From contig DATKPY010000039.1 in the NCBI GenBank assembly GCA_035523875.1, positions 1-64,000 of the forward strand: DNA of 64,000 bases, written 5' to 3'. The position numbers were made by a program, and so were the translations under genes. The notes below the pieces were generated by a model, which saw nothing but the letters and a program-made list of their open reading frames with translations, was not told the origin of the DNA and ran no database searches. Below, piece by piece: positions 38,672-46,703 of the stretch; the stretch's first letter is position 1, and each line of letters opens with the position of its first letter. Origin of the DNA: JASHUC01 sp035523875 (GTDB lineage Bacteria; Pseudomonadota; Gammaproteobacteria; Steroidobacterales; Steroidobacteraceae).

Positions 38672-39775
38672 TCATCGGGTGATGACGGGGGTGGGTGAGC
38701 GCACGTCCGCATTCTGAGCGCGATGTCTGAGATAGTGATCGAGCAGCACGATCGCAAGCATCGCCTCGGCGATTGGCACCGCGCGCAGGCCGACGCACGG
38801 ATCGTGCCGGCCCGTGGTGAGGATCTCCGTCGCGCGACCCTCGACGTCGATCGTCCGGCCCGGAATCTGAATGCTCGAGGTGGGCTTGAGCGACACGCAC
38901 GCCACGATGTCCTGGCCGGAGGAGATCCCGCCGAGCACGCCGCCCGCATGATTGCTCGCGAATCCGCTCGGCGTGAGCTCGTCGCGATGCTCGCTGCCGC
39001 GCTGCTCGGTCGCGCGCGTACCCGCGCCGATCTCCACGGCCTTGACGGCGTTGATTCCCATGAGCGCATAGGCGATGTCGGCGTCGAGCCGATCGAAGAC
39101 CGGCTCGCCGAGCCCGGGAGGTACGCCGGAGGCAATGACGGTGAGCCGCGCGCCGATTGAGTCGCCCTCCTCGCGCAGCTTCCAGATGAGCGCTTCGAGC
39201 TCGCTCACGCGCGCCGGGTCGGGGCAGAAGAAGGGATTCTGATAGGCGAAGTCGGGATCGACCGGATCGAGCTCGAGCGCACCGATCCGATTCACGTAGC
39301 CGCGGATGCGCACGCCGAGCCGCTCGGCCAAGTACTTCCGCGCGATCGCTCCGGCGGCGACGCGCATCACCGTCTCGCGCGCCGAGGAGCGCCCGCCGCC
39401 GCGGTAGTCGCGGAACCCGTATTTCTGCTGGTAGGTGTAATCGGCATGCCCGGGACGGAAGCGGTCCTTGATCTTCTCGTAGTCGCGCGAGCGCGCATCG
39501 GTGTTCTCGATGAGCACCCCGATCGGTGTTCCCGTCGTCACACCCGCGAACACTCCGGAGAGGATGCGCACGCGGTCTTCCTCGCGGCGCTGGCTCACGT
39601 ACTGCGAGGTGCCGGTCCGACGCCGATCGACGTCGACCTGCAGGTCGGGCTCGGCGAGCGCGAGGCCCGGAGGACAGCCATCGACGATACAGCCGAGCGC
39701 GGCCCCGTGACTCTCACCGAACGTGGTCACCGTGAAGAGTTTGCCGATGGTGTTTCCGGACATGATTGCGATCAC
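38672..39775 (-). CDS. aroC: Chorismate synthase
   Basis: The last shikimate-pathway enzyme, FMN-dependent, making chorismate from EPSP. The 367-residue frame has the signatures GESHGAALGCIVDGCPPGL, RARETVMRVAAGAIARKYL-like SARETVMRVAAGA, and GTRATEQRGSEHRD. GTG 39775 shares GTGA with the prmB stop; ATG 39763 (MSGNTIGKLF) matches the usual family N-terminus and may be the real start. Confidence 0.97.
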   Translation of the reverse strand: MIAIMSGNTIGKLFTVTTFGESHGAALGCIVDGCPPGLALAEPDLQVDVDRRRTGTSQYVSQRREEDRVRILSGVFAGVTTGTPIGVLIENTDARSRDYEKIKDRFRPGHADYTYQQKYGFRDYRGGGRSSARETVMRVAAGAIARKYLAERLGVRIRGYVNRIGALELDPVDPDFAYQNPFFCPDPARVSELEALIWKLREEGDSIGARLTVIASGVPPGLGEPVFDRLDADIAYALMGINAVKAVEIGAGTRATEQRGSEHRDELTPSGFASNHAGGVLGGISSGQDIVACVSLKPTSSIQIPGRTIDVEGRATEILTTGRHDPCVGLRAVPIAEAMLAIVLLDHYLRHRAQNADVRSPTPVITR

Positions 39776-40662
39776 CGCTCCTCGAGCTGCTCGGCGGTGA
39801 GCAGGAACACTCCGCCGCCGCCGTGCGCGAACTCGAGCCAGGTGAACGGCAGCGACGGGTAGGCGCGCCGCACGGCCGGCTCGGTGTTGCCGACCTCGAC
39901 CACCAGAATGCCGCGCGGGCGCAGGTGCCGGTGCGCCTCGCGCAGAATGATCCGGACCGAATCGAGGCCATCCCGGCCCGCCGCGAGTGCCAGGCGCGGC
40001 TCGTGTGCGTACTCGGGCGGCAGTGCGGCGAGCTCGCGCGCGCCCACGTAGGGCGGGTTGCTCACGATGATATCGTAGCGACGGCGCGCGAGCGCGCGGA
40101 AGTGATCGGAGCGCGCGAGCCGCACGCGCCGCGCGAGCCGGTGACGGCGCAGGTTGACAGACGCGACCTCGAGGGCTGCGGCCGAGATGTCCGTCGCATC
40201 CACGCGCGCGCGCGGGAAGGCCTTGGCGCAGGCGATCGCGATGCAGCCGCTGCCGGTGCCGAGATCGAGCACGCTCACCACGCGGGCGGGCTCGATCCAG
40301 GGCGCGAAGCGCCGCTCGATGAGCTCTGCGATCGGGGAGCGCGGGATGATGACGCGCGGATCGACCGCGAGCTTGAGGCCGCAGAAGCGCGTCTCCCCGA
40401 TGAGGTAGACCGCGGGCATACGCTCGCGGATGCGCCGCTCGATGAGTGCGCGCGCGCGGGCGGCGGCGCGGGGAGCAACGCGCCGTGCGGCCGCGATGGC
40501 AACGCTCGCGGCCGGCGGATGCAGCGCATGGAGCACCAGGGCCGCGGACTCATCCCAGGCATTGTCGGTGCCGTGACCGAAGCACACGTGCGCGCGCGCG
40601 AGGCGCCGCGCGCCCGCCGCGATCAGCTCGCGCACCGTGAGGGTATGGGATAATTTCCGCAT
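39772..40662 (-). CDS. prmB: PrmB, ribosomal protein L3 N5-glutamine methyltransferase
   Basis: A 296-residue class I SAM methyltransferase of the HemK/PrmB type, modifying a Gln of ribosomal protein L3. The SAM loop is VLDLGTGSGCIAIA, and the Gln-binding motif is VSNPPYVG. The position before aroC is typical for prmB rather than prmC. ATG 40662 gives MRKLSHTLTVRELI, the expected N-terminus. Its start codon overlaps the start codon of divergent psd by 2 nt (CATG). Confidence 0.93.
   Translation of the reverse strand: MRKLSHTLTVRELIAAGARRLARAHVCFGHGTDNAWDESAALVLHALHPPAASVAIAAARRVAPRAAARARALIERRIRERMPAVYLIGETRFCGLKLAVDPRVIIPRSPIAELIERRFAPWIEPARVVSVLDLGTGSGCIAIACAKAFPRARVDATDISAAALEVASVNLRRHRLARRVRLARSDHFRALARRRYDIIVSNPPYVGARELAALPPEYAHEPRLALAAGRDGLDSVRIILREAHRHLRPRGILVVEVGNTEPAVRRAYPSLPFTWLEFAHGGGGVFLLTAEQLEER
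40646..40654 (+). promoter_or_regulatory. Extended -10 element before psd
   Basis: TGGGATAAT is an extended -10 (TG-n-GATAAT) ending 6 nt before the psd ATG at 40661. No -35 or ribosome site is visible. If used, +1 would fall on or next to the ATG, implying a leaderless message. It lies inside the 5' end of prmB on the other strand. Confidence 0.4.
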
Positions 40663-41554
40663 GGCCGAACGGTCCTCTGGCGATCCGAGCCCGATCGGTG
40701 CGTGGCTCTTCGTCACCTTCCAGCGCCTTCTACCGCAGCGCACGCTCTCGCGCTGCGCGCACCGTCTCGCCCGCTCGCGCTCGCGGCTGGTCAAGGACGC
40801 ACTCATCGGCGCGTTCGTGCGCGGCTTTGAGCCGCGCATGTCCGAGGCGGCGATGCCCGATCCGCACCGCTACCCGAGCTTCGCCGAGTTCTTCACGCGC
40901 CGCCTCAGGGCCGATGCGCGCCGCGTCGACCCGGACCCCCACGTGCTCACCTCCCCGGTCGACGGGAGCGTGAGCCAGATCGGTGAGCTCGACGGGGAGC
41001 GGCTGCTGCAGGCGAAGGGCCGCAGCTACGAGCTCGGCGCGCTGCTCGCGGGCGAGCCGGAATGGACGCGGCGCCTCGCCGGCGGCGGCTTCGCGACGCT
41101 CTATCTGGCGCCGCGCGATTATCACCGCATCCACATGCCGCTCGCCGGGCAGTTGCGCGCCGCATGGTTCGTTCCGGGGCGGCTCTTCAGCGTGAATGCA
41201 ACGACTACCGCGGCGGTCGCCGGACTCTTTGCCCGCAACGAGCGGGTGATTCTCGCCTTCGAGAGCCCCGCGGGGCTGCCTTTTGCGGTGGTGCTCGTGG
41301 GCGCGCTCCTCGTCGGCAGCATCGCGACGGTGTGGCATGGAGAGGTCGCCCCCGGCGGGCGCAGCGCGCGCGCACTCCCGTTACCCGTGAGCGCGGGCGC
41401 GCTCGAGAAGGGCGCGGAGCTGGGCTGGTTCAACATGGGCTCCACGGTGATCGTGCTGCTGCCGCGCGCCGGTGCGCGCTGGGCGGCGCACCTTGCCCCA
41501 GGTAGCGAGGTGCGCGTGGGCCAAGCGCTCGGGCGGCTCGAGCCGGCCCCATGA
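40661..41554 (+). CDS. psd: Phosphatidylserine decarboxylase proenzyme
   Basis: A membrane-associated pyruvoyl enzyme making phosphatidylethanolamine; 297 residues. Self-cleavage site NMGST with Ser261 becomes the pyruvoyl group (the common form is LGST; here Met). Conserved VDGSVSQIG (catalytic Asp) and YHRIHMP (His) are present. ATG 40661 is chosen; GTG 40637 would add eight residues. It overlaps epmA by 4 nt (ATGA). Confidence 0.94.
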   Translation: MAERSSGDPSPIGAWLFVTFQRLLPQRTLSRCAHRLARSRSRLVKDALIGAFVRGFEPRMSEAAMPDPHRYPSFAEFFTRRLRADARRVDPDPHVLTSPVDGSVSQIGELDGERLLQAKGRSYELGALLAGEPEWTRRLAGGGFATLYLAPRDYHRIHMPLAGQLRAAWFVPGRLFSVNATTTAAVAGLFARNERVILAFESPAGLPFAVVLVGALLVGSIATVWHGEVAPGGRSARALPLPVSAGALEKGAELGWFNMGSTVIVLLPRAGARWAAHLAPGSEVRVGQALGRLEPAP

Positions 41555-42543
41555 GCGGCCGCGGCGCCGACTGGGCTCCGAGCGCCTCGCGCGCAACGCT
41601 CGAGCGGCGCGCCGCGCTCCTCGAACGGGCGCGCGGCTTCTTTCGCGAGCGCGGCGTGCTCGAGGTCGACACGCCCGTGGTGGTGAACGCCGCGGTCACG
41701 GATGTGCACGTCCATTCGGCGCGCGTCGAGCTGCCGGGGAGTCCCCGCGCGCTTTACCTGCATACCTCGCCCGAATATGCGATGAAGCGGCTGCTCGCCG
41801 CCGGGAGCGGGGATATCTTTCAGATCTGCCACGTCGCCCGCGGCTTCGAGGTGAGCCGGCTGCACAATCCGGAGTTCACGCTCATCGAGTGGTACCGCGT
41901 CGGCTTCTCCCTCGATGCGCTCATGAGCGAGGTGGAGCTGCTGGTGCACGCGCTCCTCCCGCCACCGCCGAGCGGCCGCAGCGCCGAGCGGCTCACCTAC
42001 CGGGACGCCTTCGCGCGCGCGCTCGGAGTCGATGCGCTCGGCGCACCGACAAGCGAGCTCGTGCGCCTCGCGCAGGCGAGCGGTTACCGCAGCGCGCAGC
42101 CCGTAAGTGGAGCGAGCGCCGCGCCCGAGCGCGACGAGCTGCTCGAGCTCCTCATGGCCCTGCGAGTGGGACCCGAGCTCGGGCGCGGCGGCCTCACGTT
42201 CGTGCATCGTTACCCGGTCTCGCAGGCGGCGCTTGCGCGGGTCGATCCGGCGGATCCGCGCGTCGCGCTGCGCTTTGAGCTGTACTGCGAGGGCATCGAG
42301 CTCGCGAACGGCTTCGCCGAGCTCGCCGACCCGCGCGAGCAGCGCGAGCGCTTCGAGCGCGAGCGCCGCGAGCGGCGCCGCCGCGGACTCCCCGACGTGG
42401 AGCCTGACGAGCGGCTCCTCGCGGCACTCGGCGCGTTGCCGGAATGCGCCGGCGTCGCCGTCGGCTTCGATCGCGTCGCGATGCTCGCAAGCGGAGCGAG
42501 CCGGATCGCGGAGGTGCTGCCCTTCCCGACCGAGCGCGCCTGA
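41551..42543 (+). CDS. epmA: EpmA, EF-P lysine lysyltransferase
   Basis: A 330-residue class II LysRS paralogue without an anticodon-binding domain (GenX/PoxA), which attaches (R)-beta-lysine to EF-P. Motif 2 is FQICHVARGFEVSRLHNPEFTLIEWYR in substance. Motif 3 is GVAVGFDRVAML. It ends head-to-tail against efp with a 22-nt gap. Coupled to psd by a 4-nt overlap. All three members of the pathway that can be expected (EpmA, EpmB, EF-P) are side by side here. Confidence 0.96.
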   Translation: MSGRGADWAPSASRATLERRAALLERARGFFRERGVLEVDTPVVVNAAVTDVHVHSARVELPGSPRALYLHTSPEYAMKRLLAAGSGDIFQICHVARGFEVSRLHNPEFTLIEWYRVGFSLDALMSEVELLVHALLPPPPSGRSAERLTYRDAFARALGVDALGAPTSELVRLAQASGYRSAQPVSGASAAPERDELLELLMALRVGPELGRGGLTFVHRYPVSQAALARVDPADPRVALRFELYCEGIELANGFAELADPREQRERFERERRERRRRGLPDVEPDERLLAALGALPECAGVAVGFDRVAMLASGASRIAEVLPFPTERA

Positions 42544-42565
42544 GCGTGCGGCGCGCCCGTCTGCC

Positions 42566-43135
42566 TCACTGCTTGGCGCGGGAGATGTATTCCCCGGTGC
42601 GGGTGTCGACCCGCAGGATCTCGCCTTCGTTGATGAACAGCGGCACGCGCACCACCGCGCCGGTTTCGAGCTTGGCGGGTTTCTGGCCGCCGGTCGCCGT
42701 GTCCCCGCGCAAGCCGGGATCGGTCTCGATCACCTTGAGCTCGATGTGCGGGGGCGGTGTCACCACGAGCGGCTCGTTGTTCCAGAGCGTGACGATGCAG
42801 ACCGTCCCGTCCTTGAGCCACACCGCGTTCTCCCCGATCGCGGCCTTGCCGGCCGTGTACTGCTCGAAGGTATCGGGCACCATGAAGTGCCAGAAGTCTC
42901 CGTCCTGGTAGAGGTACTGCATGTCCATCTCGACCACGTCGGCCGAATCGACCGTCTCGCCGGACTTGAAGGTGCGCTCGATCACCCGCCCGGTCTTGAG
43001 GTTGCGCACCCGCACGCGGTTGAACGCCTGTCCCTTGCCGGGCTTGACCATCTCGTTCTCGACGATGGAGTACGGCTCCCCGTCGAGGAGGATCTTGACG
43101 CCGGCGCGAAACTCGTTCGTGCTGATGCTGGCCAT
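42566..43135 (-). CDS. efp: Elongation factor P
   Basis: EF-P rescues ribosomes stalled at polyproline. The 189-residue three-domain protein has the modifiable Lys34 in the loop KPGKGQAF, fitting the EpmA/EpmB beta-lysylation type rather than the Arg-rhamnosylated one. It is convergent with epmA and divergent from epmB, with 12 nt between the two start codons. C-terminal ISRAKQ is intact. Confidence 0.97.
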   Translation of the reverse strand: MASISTNEFRAGVKILLDGEPYSIVENEMVKPGKGQAFNRVRVRNLKTGRVIERTFKSGETVDSADVVEMDMQYLYQDGDFWHFMVPDTFEQYTAGKAAIGENAVWLKDGTVCIVTLWNNEPLVVTPPPHIELKVIETDPGLRGDTATGGQKPAKLETGAVVRVPLFINEGEILRVDTRTGEYISRAKQ

Positions 43136-43147
43136 GAGGAACCGCCG

Positions 43148-44191
43148 ATGATACCCACATCAATTCGGGCCTGCCAGCCGCGTGAACGGGCGAGCTGGCA
43201 GCGCGAGCTCGCGCAGGCGATCGCAACGCCGCGGGAGCTCATCGAGGCGCTCGGCCTGAGCGCGGCGCTCATCCCCGCCGCAGAGGCGGGCGCGCAGCCG
43301 TTTCGACTGCGCGTGCCGTGGAGCTACGTGCGGCGCATGCGTCGCGGGGATCCGCGCGATCCGCTGCTGCTGCAGGTGCTGCCGCAGCATGCCGAGGGCG
43401 AGGAGCGTGCGGGCTTCAGCGCCGACCCGCTCGCGGAGGCGCGCGCGCTCAAGGCGCCGGGGCTGCTCAAAAAGTATCGCGGGCGGGCGCTGCTCATCGC
43501 AACTCCGGCCTGCGCGATCCACTGCCGCTACTGCTTCCGCCGTGAGTTTCCCTATGCCGAGCAGAGCGACGCGCCGCGCTGGCAGGGCGCGCTCGATGAG
43601 ATCGAGCGCGACCGTGGAATCGAGGAGGTGATCTTGAGCGGCGGGGATCCGCTCACCTTGAGCGACGTGCGGCTCGATGCGCTCACGCGCTCGCTCGAGC
43701 GCGCCGGGCACGTGCGGCGGCTGCGCATCCACACGCGACTGCCGATCGTGCTGCCCGCGCGGGTGGATGCGGGGCTCACTGCGTGGCTGGGCGCCGTGAA
43801 GTGGCCCGTGGTCATCGTGCTGCATGCCAATCACCCGAATGAGATCGACGCTGAAGTCGCTGCGGCGTGCGCCGCGCTCAGGGCAGCGGGCGCGACGCTC
43901 TTCAACCAATCGGTGCTGCTCGCTGGGGTCAACGACGACGCTCGCACGCTCGCTGCGCTCTGCGAGCGCGTGTTCGCCGCGGGCGTGCTGCCCTACTACC
44001 TGCACATGACCGATCCGGTGCGCGGCACGGCGCATTTCGCGGTGCCGCTGCCGCGGGCGCGCCGCATCGCGGGCGAGCTCGCCGCACTCCTGCCGGGGTA
44101 TCTCGTGCCGCGGCTGGTGCGCGAGCGTGCCGGCGCGCCCGCCAAGGTGCCGATCGCTCCGCGCCTGCCCGAGCGGGTCCCTGCAATCTGA
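43148..44191 (+). CDS. epmB: EpmB, lysine 2,3-aminomutase for EF-P modification
   Basis: A 347-residue radical-SAM, PLP-dependent aminomutase converting lysine to (R)-beta-lysine for EpmA. The Fe-S cluster motif is Cys122, Cys126, Cys129 (CAIHCRYC), preceded by LLIATPACAIH and followed by SGGDPLTLSD. VLHANHPNEID and FNQSVLLAGVND complete the family pattern. Start ATG 43148 has GAGGAA six bases upstream. Earlier in-frame sequence is antisense to efp. No epmC hydroxylase gene is seen. Confidence 0.95.
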   Translation: MIPTSIRACQPRERASWQRELAQAIATPRELIEALGLSAALIPAAEAGAQPFRLRVPWSYVRRMRRGDPRDPLLLQVLPQHAEGEERAGFSADPLAEARALKAPGLLKKYRGRALLIATPACAIHCRYCFRREFPYAEQSDAPRWQGALDEIERDRGIEEVILSGGDPLTLSDVRLDALTRSLERAGHVRRLRIHTRLPIVLPARVDAGLTAWLGAVKWPVVIVLHANHPNEIDAEVAAACAALRAAGATLFNQSVLLAGVNDDARTLAALCERVFAAGVLPYYLHMTDPVRGTAHFAVPLPRARRIAGELAALLPGYLVPRLVRERAGAPAKVPIAPRLPERVPAI

Positions 44192-44263
44192 GAGCTTTCG
44201 CACGCGGAGAGCGCACCTGCGGATGCTAAGATCGCGGCGCTGCCAGTATCAGGGGAATCCGCC

Positions 44264-46318
44264 TTGTCGGGCGAGAACGCCGTACCGCTCATCGTGCTCA
44301 GCGCCACACGGGAACCGGCCGAGGTGGTCAACGGAATTCTGCGCAGCGCGGGCCACCCGGTGCATTGCACGTGGATCCCCGCGCTGCCGGATCTCGCCGA
44401 TGCGCTCACGCAGATCAATCCGGAGCTCTTGCTCGTCCTGGAGCGCAGCGACGATGAGCTCGCGACGGTGGCCGGAATCCGCGACCAGATCGCCCCAGCG
44501 GTGCCGCTCATCCTGATCGCCGATGCGCTCGAGGAGACACGCATGGCGAGCGCCATGCAGCGCGGCGCGCGCGATGTGGTCACCCTCGCGAATCCCGCTC
44601 GCCTGCAGGCGGTGATGGGCCGCGAGCTGCGCGCACACCGTCTCGAGCGCGCGCTCGACAGCACGCTGCGGACGGCGCGCGACGCGCGGCGTCAGCTGCA
44701 GGCGGTGTTGCAGCACTCCGCGGATGCCATCGCGCAGGTGCAGGAAGGCATCGTGGTCGACGCGAACGCCTCCTGGCTCGAGCTCTTCGGCTTCGAGCGC
44801 AGCGCGATCGTCGGCCAGCCGATCATGGACGTGTTCGACGAGTCCACGCACGCCGCACTCAAGGGCGCGCTCGCCGCCTGCCTGCAGGGCCGCTGGAGCG
44901 ACCACACGCTCACCGCCAACGGCTACTTCGCCGACGGCTCGCGCCGCACCATCCATCTGCTGCTCACGCTCGGGGAGCATGAAGGCGAGCCGTGCGTGCG
45001 GCTGGTCGTGCCGGTGCGCGACCGCGACGAGCGCCGCGTTGCCGAGGAGTTGAAGGAAGCGCTCACGCGCGATACCACCACGGGACTGCTGCAGCGCCGG
45101 CCGCTGCTCGATGCGGTGCAGGCGCGCCTGAAGACCGCGCCGCTTGCGGGCGTGCGCTACCTCGCCGTGGTCAAGCCCGATCAGTTCATGATGATCGAGC
45201 GCGAAGTGGGAATCCTCGCGAGCGACGAGGTGCTGGGGGAGCTCGCCAAGCTTCTCCAGGCGGCGCTCAAGCCGCACGATATCGCCGGGCGGTTGGGCGG
45301 GGTGAGCTTCCTCGTGCTGCTCGAGCGCGGCAACGCTCACGACGTGGAGGTGTGGAGCGAGGCGTTCGTCGCGAGTGCCGCCAAGCACTTGGTGAGGGTG
45401 GGCGAGAAGACCTTCTCCGTGCCCTGCACGGTGGGCTTGAGCGTGGTGCCCTCCGATGCGACGAGCCCGGATGCGGCGATCGCCGATGCGGTGCAGGCCT
45501 GCGCGGGTGGACAGCAACGCGGCGGCGCCCAAGTCGCCGCCTCGCAGCGCGCGGATGAGGAAACACGAGTTCGCTCCTACGACAAGATCTGGGTCAACCA
45601 CATCAAGACCGCGCTCATGGAGAACCGCTTCCGCCTGGTGCAGCAGCCGATCGCGAGCCTGCAGGGCGATGACCCGAAGATGGCCGACGTGCTCGTGCGC
45701 ATGCTCGATCCGGGTGGCAAGGAGGTGCTGCCGAGTGAGTTTCTGCCGGCCGCCGAGCGCAACGACCTCTTGAAGAACATCGACCGCTGGGTCGTCGGCG
45801 CATCGCTTTCCTTTGCGGCGCAACGCAAGCCCAAGTGCCTGTTCGTGCGCCTCTCGGCCGACACGCTGAAGGACGGCTCGTTCTTGGGCTGGCTCGACAA
45901 CCAGATTCGCACGACACGCGGAATGCCGGCGCGCGTGTGCTTCCAGCTGCAGGAGCAGGTGGCCGCGAGCCACATCGCCGCCTTTCAGGCTTTCGCCGGC
46001 GCACTGCGCGAGCGCGGCTTCCGCTGCGCCCTCGAGCGCTTCGGCTCCGGTCGCGATCCCCACGGGCTGCTCGCCGCCGCACCCCTCGACTTCGTGAAGA
46101 TCGACGGCGCGCTGGTGCAGAACCTCACGAGCGATGCGGACCTGCAACGGCGCGTACGCACGCTCGTCGAGGACGCCAAGCGGCGCAAGGTCGAGACGAT
46201 TGCCGAGCGCGTGGAGGACGCCAACACCATGGCCGTGCTCTGGCAGCTCGGGGTGCAGTACATCCAGGGCTACTTTGTACAGACGCCGGAGGAAGTGGTG
46301 CTCGGCGCCGGACGCTGA
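44264..46318 (+). CDS. FimX-like degenerate GGDEF/EAL c-di-GMP effector
   Basis: A 684-residue four-domain protein. Receiver-like domain (1-125) lacks the phosphoacceptor Asp (LLLVLERSDD). Then come PAS (about 145-255), GGDEF-like (about 270-400) with RLGGVSF in place of GGDEF, and EAL-like (about 450-680). The EAL box reads DVLVRM, and the catalytic DDFG motif reads ERFGSG, while VKIDG and QYIQGYF are kept. Synthase and phosphodiesterase activity are both unlikely; binding of c-di-GMP by the EAL domain is plausible, as in FimX of Pseudomonas and Xanthomonas, which controls type IV pili. Start TTG 44264 has AGGGGAA upstream; TGCTAAGAT (44224-44232) is a possible extended -10. Confidence 0.87.
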   Translation: MSGENAVPLIVLSATREPAEVVNGILRSAGHPVHCTWIPALPDLADALTQINPELLLVLERSDDELATVAGIRDQIAPAVPLILIADALEETRMASAMQRGARDVVTLANPARLQAVMGRELRAHRLERALDSTLRTARDARRQLQAVLQHSADAIAQVQEGIVVDANASWLELFGFERSAIVGQPIMDVFDESTHAALKGALAACLQGRWSDHTLTANGYFADGSRRTIHLLLTLGEHEGEPCVRLVVPVRDRDERRVAEELKEALTRDTTTGLLQRRPLLDAVQARLKTAPLAGVRYLAVVKPDQFMMIEREVGILASDEVLGELAKLLQAALKPHDIAGRLGGVSFLVLLERGNAHDVEVWSEAFVASAAKHLVRVGEKTFSVPCTVGLSVVPSDATSPDAAIADAVQACAGGQQRGGAQVAASQRADEETRVRSYDKIWVNHIKTALMENRFRLVQQPIASLQGDDPKMADVLVRMLDPGGKEVLPSEFLPAAERNDLLKNIDRWVVGASLSFAAQRKPKCLFVRLSADTLKDGSFLGWLDNQIRTTRGMPARVCFQLQEQVAASHIAAFQAFAGALRERGFRCALERFGSGRDPHGLLAAAPLDFVKIDGALVQNLTSDADLQRRVRTLVEDAKRRKVETIAERVEDANTMAVLWQLGVQYIQGYFVQTPEEVVLGAGR

Positions 46319-46373
46319 GCACGGAACGCAGGCTCAGCGCCGAGCCGTACCGGGCAGGCTCGAGGCCGGGCCG

Positions 46374-46703
46374 TCACCGCGCTCGGGTGCGACCGCCGCC
46401 GTGAAAGCCGCCGCGCGGCGCGGTCGGGATCGAGGGCACGGGATGTCCGGCGGGATTGGGGTGAAAGCCGGGACGGCCCCCTCCGCCCGGCCGATGGCGA
46501 AAGAACCCGCCAACCGCCGGAGGCCCGACGAAGTAGTCCGGCCCCCAGTCGCCGTAATACCCGAATGGCTCATAGAAGCCGAGCGGGTAACCCTCGTCGT
46601 ACTCGCCGCCGTAGCCGCCCGCCTCGGTCGCGCACGCGGCGAGCATCACGGTGAGCACGCCGAGCATCGCGGCGGCTGCGAGGGGAGCTGCCCGCTTGCT
46701 CAC
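46374..46703 (-). CDS. Small Gly/Tyr/Pro-rich lipoprotein, unknown function
   Basis: A 109-residue protein with a lipoprotein signal (LTVMLAAC, Cys about residue 25). The mature part is rich in Gly, Tyr, Phe, Pro and His (GGYGGEYDEGYPLGFYEPFGYYGDWGPDY, then HRPGGGGRPGFHPNP-like tail). No known domain is recognised. Start GTG 46703 shares GTGA with the stop of the VOC gene, so the two are coupled. It probably sits on the inner leaflet of the outer membrane. Confidence 0.75.
   Translation of the reverse strand: MSKRAAPLAAAAMLGVLTVMLAACATEAGGYGGEYDEGYPLGFYEPFGYYGDWGPDYFVGPPAVGGFFRHRPGGGGRPGFHPNPAGHPVPSIPTAPRGGFHGGGRTRAR

Noticed and set aside
42107..43147. Open plus-strand reading upstream of epmB, continuing through efp antisense and the epmA end
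   Set aside because: No family similarity before 43148. ATG 43148 has a good ribosome site, and epmA in another frame and efp on the other strand explain the region.
46333..46348. GGCTC-AGCGCC-GAGCC hairpin between the FimX-like gene and the convergent lipoprotein gene
   Set aside because: Five-bp stem without a U-run on either strand; such hairpins are frequent at this GC content.
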